Source: an uncultured Collinsella sp. (GTDB lineage Bacteria > Actinomycetota > Coriobacteriia > Coriobacteriales > Coriobacteriaceae). From it: 52,480 nt of DNA. Shown piece by piece: positions 47,587 through 52,480 of this stretch (position 1 is its first letter; each line of letters opens with the position of its first letter). The translations under genes were made by a program, and so were the position numbers. The notes below the pieces were generated by a model. The model had not been told where the DNA came from and ran no database searches. It worked only from the letters and a program-made list of their open reading frames with translations. Location of the stretch: positions 1 to 52,480 of the forward strand of contig CATZRJ010000007.1 of assembly GCA_958423535.1 (NCBI GenBank), read 5' to 3'.

Positions 47587-48870
47587 CTACGCCAAAACGT
47601 CCGACAGAATCTCGATCAGGCTGTCCACATCGGCTTCTTCGCACACGAGCGGCGGAAGGAAGCGCAGCGTATGTGCACTCGTAGCGTTAATCACGGCGCC
47701 AGCTCCCAACGCACGGGCCACAACATCGTGCGCATCACCCGCAGCATCATCCAAATCGCAGCCGAGCATCAGGCCACGGCCGCGCACCTCTACCACATGC
47801 GGAAGCTTAGCCAGCGCCTGTTCCATATAGGCGCCCACCTTGGCAGCATGCTCGGCATAATCGCCGCGCACAAGCACGGAGAGCGTCGCGGCACACGCCG
47901 CGACGGCCAGGCAGCTGCCGCCGAAGGTCGAACCATGATCGCCAGGCTTAAAGACGTCAGCGATTTCCTTCTTTGCCACCACGGCACCCATGGGCACGCC
48001 GTCGGCAATGCCCTTGGCAAGGCTCATAATGTCGGGCTCCACGCCATAGGTCTGGAATGCAAATGGCTTACCCGTGCGGAAGATACCGCACTGGACCTCA
48101 TCGGCGATAAGCACGGCACCCGCCTCGTGCGACAAGTCGCGCGCCGCGGCCATAAACTCCTCGGTCATGGGATGCACACCGCTCTCGCCCTGAATCGGCT
48201 CGAGCATCACGGCGCAAATTTCACTTCCCAGCTGCTTAAAGATTGCACGCAGCTCATCCACATCGTTGGGCGTGCAGGCCACAAAGCCACCCGGCAGCGG
48301 GCGGAAGCTGTCCTGCAGCCAATCCTGCATGGTGGCCGCAATAGTCTCGAGCGTACGACCGTGAAAGCCTCCGCGCATGCACACGATGGTGTTGCCTCCG
48401 TTGCCGGCACGCTTGGCGTACAGACGCGCGAGCTTCATCGAGCCCTCGTTGGCCTCGGCACCGGAATTGGCAAAGAACGTCTCCCACACCTGCTCGCCCG
48501 CAGCCGGAGCGCCAAGTGCCGCCGCCGTGGTCTCGTCGCCAGCGGCAATCGCGTCGGCAAGCACGCGCGCACCATCCGCATCATCGTTAGCGAGTTTGGA
48601 CAGCAGCGCCGCGACCTGTCCACGCTGCTCGATGTAGAAGTAATTGGAGACATGCATGAGCTTTTTGGTCTGCGCCTCGAGCGCCGACAGCACTGCCGGA
48701 TTGCCGTGGCCCAGGCTGCACACGCCGATGCCGGCAAGAAAATCGAGGTATTCGCGGCCATCGTCGCCGGTGAGCTTCATGCCGCGGCCTTCGACAAACT
48801 CGACCGGCGAGCGACCAAAGGTGTGCATGACGTAGTAGGATTCGAGCGATTGTTGTGCTGCAAGTGACAT
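47587..48870 (-). CDS. argD: Acetylornithine aminotransferase
   Basis: 427 residues, class III PLP aminotransferase. GVCSLGHGNPAVLSALEAQ near the N-terminus, FANSGAEANEGSMKLAR, RGGFHGRTLETIAAT, LIADEVQCGIFRTGKPFA, and the PLP-lysine segment IMSLAKGIADGVPMGA. It converts N-acetylglutamate semialdehyde to N-acetylornithine. The start at 48870 (MSLAAQQSL) follows GAAAGG. It is the last gene of argCJBD. Confidence 0.93.
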   Translation of the reverse strand: MSLAAQQSLESYYVMHTFGRSPVEFVEGRGMKLTGDDGREYLDFLAGIGVCSLGHGNPAVLSALEAQTKKLMHVSNYFYIEQRGQVAALLSKLANDDADGARVLADAIAAGDETTAAALGAPAAGEQVWETFFANSGAEANEGSMKLARLYAKRAGNGGNTIVCMRGGFHGRTLETIAATMQDWLQDSFRPLPGGFVACTPNDVDELRAIFKQLGSEICAVMLEPIQGESGVHPMTEEFMAAARDLSHEAGAVLIADEVQCGIFRTGKPFAFQTYGVEPDIMSLAKGIADGVPMGAVVAKKEIADVFKPGDHGSTFGGSCLAVAACAATLSVLVRGDYAEHAAKVGAYMEQALAKLPHVVEVRGRGLMLGCDLDDAAGDAHDVVARALGAGAVINATSAHTLRFLPPLVCEEADVDSLIEILSDVLA

Positions 48871-48938
48871 GAGATACCTTTCGTTAAGCGCCAGGTAGCG
48901 CGGAGTTTGGGCATAATGGCGTAGCAATTTTGAGCCGG

Positions 48939-49919
48939 CTAGACCGTTTGAAGCTTCTCGACCTCGTCGAGGTTCTCGGTCAGGCGCGCCGCAAAGGTCG
49001 AAAGCGGGTGCGGGTGCGTATCGAACTCGTAAGCCGTCTCGGTGGAATGGATCACGGTGCCGACGCCGGCATCGGTCAGCAGCTCAAGCAGCAGCGAATG
49101 CGGCGTGGTGCCGTTAATGATGTGGGCGCGAAATACGCCACCGGCAAGCGCATCGACGGCGGCACGCAGCTTGGGAATCATGCCCTTATCGACCTCGCCA
49201 CCGTAGAGCATCTCGTTAACCTCGTCGAGCGTTAGGTTAGAGATGAGTGAGTCCTTGTCGCTAAAGTCCTTGTACAGGCCGTCGACGTCAGTCAAAAAGA
49301 TCGCCTTATGCGCGTGGAGCGCCGCGGCAACGGCACCGGCGGCGGTGTCGGCGTTGATGTTGAAGAAACCGCCGTCCTCCCCCGCCGCGACGGTAGCGAC
49401 GACGGGGATGTACTCGCTATCGAGCAAGCGCTCGATATAGTCGGTGTTGACGTGCGTCACTTTGCCCACGCGACCGAGCTCGGGGTCGAGCGGCTCGGCG
49501 ATGAGCGTGCCGGCATCGCTGCCCGACACGCCTACGGCCAAATTACCGTGGTGGTTGATGGCAGCGACCAGCTCCTGGTTAACCTTACCGCCCAGTACCT
49601 CGCGCACGATATCCATGGTCGCCGGCGTAGTCACGCGCTGCCCGTTCTTAAATTCGACGGGAATATCGTAATGGCTCAGCGCCTCGTTGATGGCCTTGCC
49701 GCCGCCATGCACAATGACGGGGCGCATGCCGATGATCTTGAGCAAAACGATGTCACTCATCACGTCGCGGCGCAGTTGCTCATCGACCATGGCGGCTCCG
49801 CCATACTTGATAACGACCGTCTTGCCGGTCAGGTTTTTAATCCACGGCAGTGCTTCGAACAGCAGCTGCGCGGTTGCTTCGTTGGATTCGCTCGAACGAC
49901 AATCGCGTGCGAATTTCAT
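48939..49919 (-). CDS. argB: Acetylglutamate kinase
   Basis: 326 residues. VVIKYGGAAMVD, PVIVHGGGKAIN, NLAVGVSGSDAGTLIAE and FNINADTAAGAVAAALHAHKAIFLTDVDGLY are the amino-acid-kinase blocks. It phosphorylates N-acetylglutamate. The C-terminal ~25 residues (PHPLSTFAARLTENLDEVEKLQTV) form a short extension. The start at 49919 (MKFARDCRSS) follows ACGAGGCAG; an upstream in-frame start at 49970 has none. No ArgR operator was recognised. Confidence 0.93.
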   Translation of the reverse strand: MKFARDCRSSESNEATAQLLFEALPWIKNLTGKTVVIKYGGAAMVDEQLRRDVMSDIVLLKIIGMRPVIVHGGGKAINEALSHYDIPVEFKNGQRVTTPATMDIVREVLGGKVNQELVAAINHHGNLAVGVSGSDAGTLIAEPLDPELGRVGKVTHVNTDYIERLLDSEYIPVVATVAAGEDGGFFNINADTAAGAVAAALHAHKAIFLTDVDGLYKDFSDKDSLISNLTLDEVNEMLYGGEVDKGMIPKLRAAVDALAGGVFRAHIINGTTPHSLLLELLTDAGVGTVIHSTETAYEFDTHPHPLSTFAARLTENLDEVEKLQTV

Positions 49920-50000
49920 AATCTGCCTCGTCTTTCGTATCGTTATCGTGCCGTGCTCCGCCGTCCACAATCGCGGTAAGATGCGCAGCGTGCCTGGAAT

Positions 50001-51269
50001 CTAGGAACGGTAGTCGCCGTTGATGGAGATGTACTCGTGCGTGAGGTCGCAGGTCCACACGGTCGCTGCCGCGTCGCCTGCGCCCAGGTCGGCCGAGATC
50101 ACGATCTCGGGCGCCTCAAAACGTCGCAGAGCCTCGTCCTCGTCAAAGGGAACAGTCAGACCGTCGCGGCAGACCGGCATGCCCATCATGTCGATGGAAA
50201 CGTCTTCCTGATTAAACTTCACGCCGCACTTGCCGAGCGCCATGGCAACGCGGCCCCAGTTGCAGTCGTGACCGGCGATGCAGGTCTTGACGAGCGGCGA
50301 GTTGGCGACAGCACGGGCGGCGATATCGGCTTCCTCGTCGTTGGCGGCGCCGGTAACGTTAACCGTCACGAGCTTTGACGCACCCTCTCCATCGGCCGCA
50401 ATGTTGCGCGCCAGGCTCTCGCACACCTCGTGCACGGCAAAGGCCAGCTCGTCAAAGGCGTCAGTGCCCTCGACGATGGCCTCGGCATCCGCGGCAGCAG
50501 CGCCAGAAGCAAGCATGATACAGGTGTCGTTGGTCGAGGTATCGGAATCGACTGTCACCTTATTAAAGGTCTGCTTAACGGTCGAGAGCAGTAGGGTGTG
50601 GAGCGCCTCCGGCTCGACGGGGGCATCGGTAGTAATGACCGCGATCATGGTAGCCATATTGGGCATGATCATGCCCGAGCCCTTGCACATGCCGCCCACC
50701 GTATAAGCGTTTCCCGCATGGCCCGCAGCCTCACTGCGGTAGCGAACGGCATACTCCTTGGAGTGTGTATCGGTCGTCATGATGGCACGGGCCGCATCGG
50801 CACCGCCATGGGCAGAGAGCGCCTCGTAGGCGGACGGAACGGCCGTCTCAAACGTGTCGATCGGCAGAATCTGTCCGATCACGCCTGTGGATGCAACTAG
50901 GATCTGCTGGGGTTCACAGCCGATGACCTGCGACGCGATGTTGCACGTTTCTCGCGCGCAGGCAAGACCCGTCTCACCCGTGGCCGCGTTGGCGTTGCCG
51001 GAGTTGATTGAAACACCGGCGATGATGCCATAGCCCTTGTCCGCACCGCCCAGGTTGGCACGGCTCACCTGCACGGGCGCCGCGCAAAAGCGGTTGGTCG
51101 TAAACACGCCGGCGCCAGAACAGGGCTTATCGGGCACGACGAGTGCATAGTCCAAGCGCTCGGGATTCTTCCGGAATCCCGCATGGATGCCTGCGGCCTT
51201 AAAGCCGGCAGCCGCCGTAACGCCGCCCTCGACGGCGCGAATCTTGATATCAATCAGGTCGGTATTCAT
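50001..51269 (-). CDS. argJ: Bifunctional glutamate N-acetyltransferase / ornithine acetyltransferase ArgJ
   Basis: 422 residues. The autoproteolysis motif region KGSGMIMPNMATMIAVI contains the Thr that becomes the N-terminal nucleophile of the beta chain. STNDTCIMLASG and NWGRVAMALGKCGV are also typical. ArgJ recycles the acetyl group from N-acetylornithine to glutamate, giving the cyclic arginine route. Start at 51269 with GGAG upstream at long spacing. A 135-bp gap separates it from argC. Confidence 0.94.
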   Translation of the reverse strand: MNTDLIDIKIRAVEGGVTAAAGFKAAGIHAGFRKNPERLDYALVVPDKPCSGAGVFTTNRFCAAPVQVSRANLGGADKGYGIIAGVSINSGNANAATGETGLACARETCNIASQVIGCEPQQILVASTGVIGQILPIDTFETAVPSAYEALSAHGGADAARAIMTTDTHSKEYAVRYRSEAAGHAGNAYTVGGMCKGSGMIMPNMATMIAVITTDAPVEPEALHTLLLSTVKQTFNKVTVDSDTSTNDTCIMLASGAAAADAEAIVEGTDAFDELAFAVHEVCESLARNIAADGEGASKLVTVNVTGAANDEEADIAARAVANSPLVKTCIAGHDCNWGRVAMALGKCGVKFNQEDVSIDMMGMPVCRDGLTVPFDEDEALRRFEAPEIVISADLGAGDAAATVWTCDLTHEYISINGDYRS

Positions 51270-51404
51270 CGTCCCTACGACTCCTTATATCAAATAAAAA
51301 AGCGGGCATCGGCTGGCACGCCATACCGGTCGCAACTACTAGACCAGCTTGAAAGCGGCGCCCAACTCGATACCCGACTACCAAATCATTAACAATCGAA
51401 TGTG

Positions 51405-52475
51405 CTACACCGGGCACGCCACTGTGGGCAAGCCTCGTCGCTCGTCAAAACCAAAGACGATGTTGGCGCACTGGACCGCCTGGCCCGCGGCACCCTTGCA
51501 CAAATTATCGATGGCCCCCGTTGCCACCAGCACGCCCGCACGCTTGTTGAGCGCAAGGCCGATCTGGGCAGCGTTGGTGCCGACGACCGAAGCCGTCTTG
51601 GGCTGCTGGCCGGCATCGAGCACGCACACAAAGGTGCGACCGGCGTAGAACTTCTTGTAATGGTCGACGACGTCCTCAAGGGTCAACGTGTCGAGAGTCT
51701 GCGGCGCGAGCGGCATCGTCACCGTGGAAAGCAGGCCGCGCTTGAGCGGTGCCAAGTGTGGAGTAAAGACGACGCGATCGGTCAGGCCCAGGATCTGCTC
51801 AATCTCGGGTGTATGGCGATGTTTGCCTACGCCATAGGCCTCCAGGTTCTCGTCCGCGCTGCAAAAGTGGGTGCGGGCGTTGCAGGACTTACCGGCACCC
51901 GTCACGCCGCTAATAGCATCGACGATTACGGGACCGTTCTCTGCCACCCAGCCCGCACGCACGGCAGGAGCAGCAGCAAGGCTCGTTGCGGTGGGATAGC
52001 AGCCGGCGCAGGCGACCAAAACGGGCTTTCCGGCGGCATGGCTGGAAGCAGCGGTCTCTAAGTCCTGACAGAACAGCTCGGGCAGGCCAAAAGCGCGAGT
52101 CTTGAGCAGCTCGGGGCTCGTGTGCTCGGCGGCATACCATGCCTCAAAGACGGACGCGTCACTCAGACGGTAATCGGCCGAAAGATCAAAGCAGGAGACG
52201 CCCGATGCAAGCAGCGCGGGCACCTGGGCCATGGCAGCCGTGTGCGGGACGGCAAGAAAGACCGCATCGCAGCTCTTGAGCTCGGGGGCGTCATGCGTGG
52301 TGAAAACCAGGTCGCTCACGCCAGCAAAGCTCGGATACACCGCGGACAGCGGCTGGCCGGCATCGGCGTTGGACGTAATGGCAACAAGTTCAAACTCGGG
52401 ATGGCCGAGCACGAGGCGAATGAGTTCGGCTCCGGCATATCCAGCCGCGCCGACGATTCCAACCTTCAAAGACAT
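51405..52475 (-). CDS. argC: N-acetyl-gamma-glutamyl-phosphate reductase
   Basis: 356 residues. The N-terminal dinucleotide fold is VGIVGAAGYAGAELIRLVLGHP; the active-site Cys lies in VACAGCYPTATSLA; GVTGAGKS and KHRHTPEIEQIL follow. It reduces N-acetylglutamyl phosphate with NADPH. It is the first gene of argC-argJ-argB-argD here. The start at 52475 lies five bases from the window edge, so its promoter and ribosome site are not visible. Confidence 0.94.
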   Translation of the reverse strand: MSLKVGIVGAAGYAGAELIRLVLGHPEFELVAITSNADAGQPLSAVYPSFAGVSDLVFTTHDAPELKSCDAVFLAVPHTAAMAQVPALLASGVSCFDLSADYRLSDASVFEAWYAAEHTSPELLKTRAFGLPELFCQDLETAASSHAAGKPVLVACAGCYPTATSLAAAPAVRAGWVAENGPVIVDAISGVTGAGKSCNARTHFCSADENLEAYGVGKHRHTPEIEQILGLTDRVVFTPHLAPLKRGLLSTVTMPLAPQTLDTLTLEDVVDHYKKFYAGRTFVCVLDAGQQPKTASVVGTNAAQIGLALNKRAGVLVATGAIDNLCKGAAGQAVQCANIVFGFDERRGLPTVACPV

Positions 52476-52480
52476 ATCAG

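Noticed and set aside
51270..51404. Extra gene or ArgR box in the argC-argJ gap
   Set aside because: No reading frame with a ribosome site and no clear palindromic ARG box could be recognised.

Overview
The window is chromosomal DNA from a high-GC Gram-positive bacterium, most likely a Coriobacteriia member close to Collinsella. This is inferred from the overall GC, the gene set (Veg, DisA, a LysRS with a C-terminal tRNA-binding domain, argCJBD) and the intergenic repeat types. No 16S rRNA is present to confirm it. About 21.5 kb of mobile-element DNA on the left is joined to about 31 kb of core chromosome on the right, and the junction lies at a tRNA-Thr(UGU) gene (21565-21639).

Mobile part (1-21564). 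A very GC-rich conjugation segment holds the end of an unidentified mobilisation-type gene and a VirD4/TraG coupling protein (694-2652), followed by inverted repeats. Next come small accessory genes (one DUF2958) and an SOS-type cluster: two tandem small paralogues divergent from a 67-aa gene around a LexA-like box at 4873-4886. A solitary DUF4268 putative nuclease follows. A replication block encodes its own DnaB, an initiator or loader-like protein and an excisionase-like HTH. The largest cargo (10296-19379) is an apparently intact five-gene defence operon: RHH protein, SNF2-type helicase, DUF4391 protein, type III Mod methylase and type III Res endonuclease. On each side of it is a divergent pair consisting of a small DNA-binding protein and a ~400-aa protein with a C-terminal Cys-rich (zinc-ribbon-like) end. 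The two divergent regions share an 18/23 conserved site. No integrase is visible, and the far end of the element lies beyond the left edge.

Junction (21404-23204). Three TTGCACA repeats at exact 12-bp spacing, a terminator and tRNA-Thr are followed by a single-gene HTH-HipA-like kinase fusion. Its start is preceded by a perfect 22-bp inverted repeat.

Core chromosome (23232-52475), almost all on the minus strand. It carries yacP-like, rlmB, cysS, ispF-ispD and disA; mntP (plus strand, possible Mn riboswitch); pepD, clpC, a DUF2798 membrane protein and a ThrE-type exporter; lysS, greA and tatA; tRNA-Pro; ispE, veg, dtd, rdgB, rph, murI, a HAD phosphatase and murE; tRNA-Val(UAC); then argC-argJ-argB-argD. 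These cover MEP isoprenoid synthesis (IspD/E/F), peptidoglycan precursors (MurI/MurE), arginine synthesis, translation quality control and c-di-AMP signalling. Intergenic regions hold many Rho-independent terminators, a recurring GGGACRGG-centred motif (five places) and a tandem ~185-bp module after tRNA-Val that repeats the tRNA 3' end.
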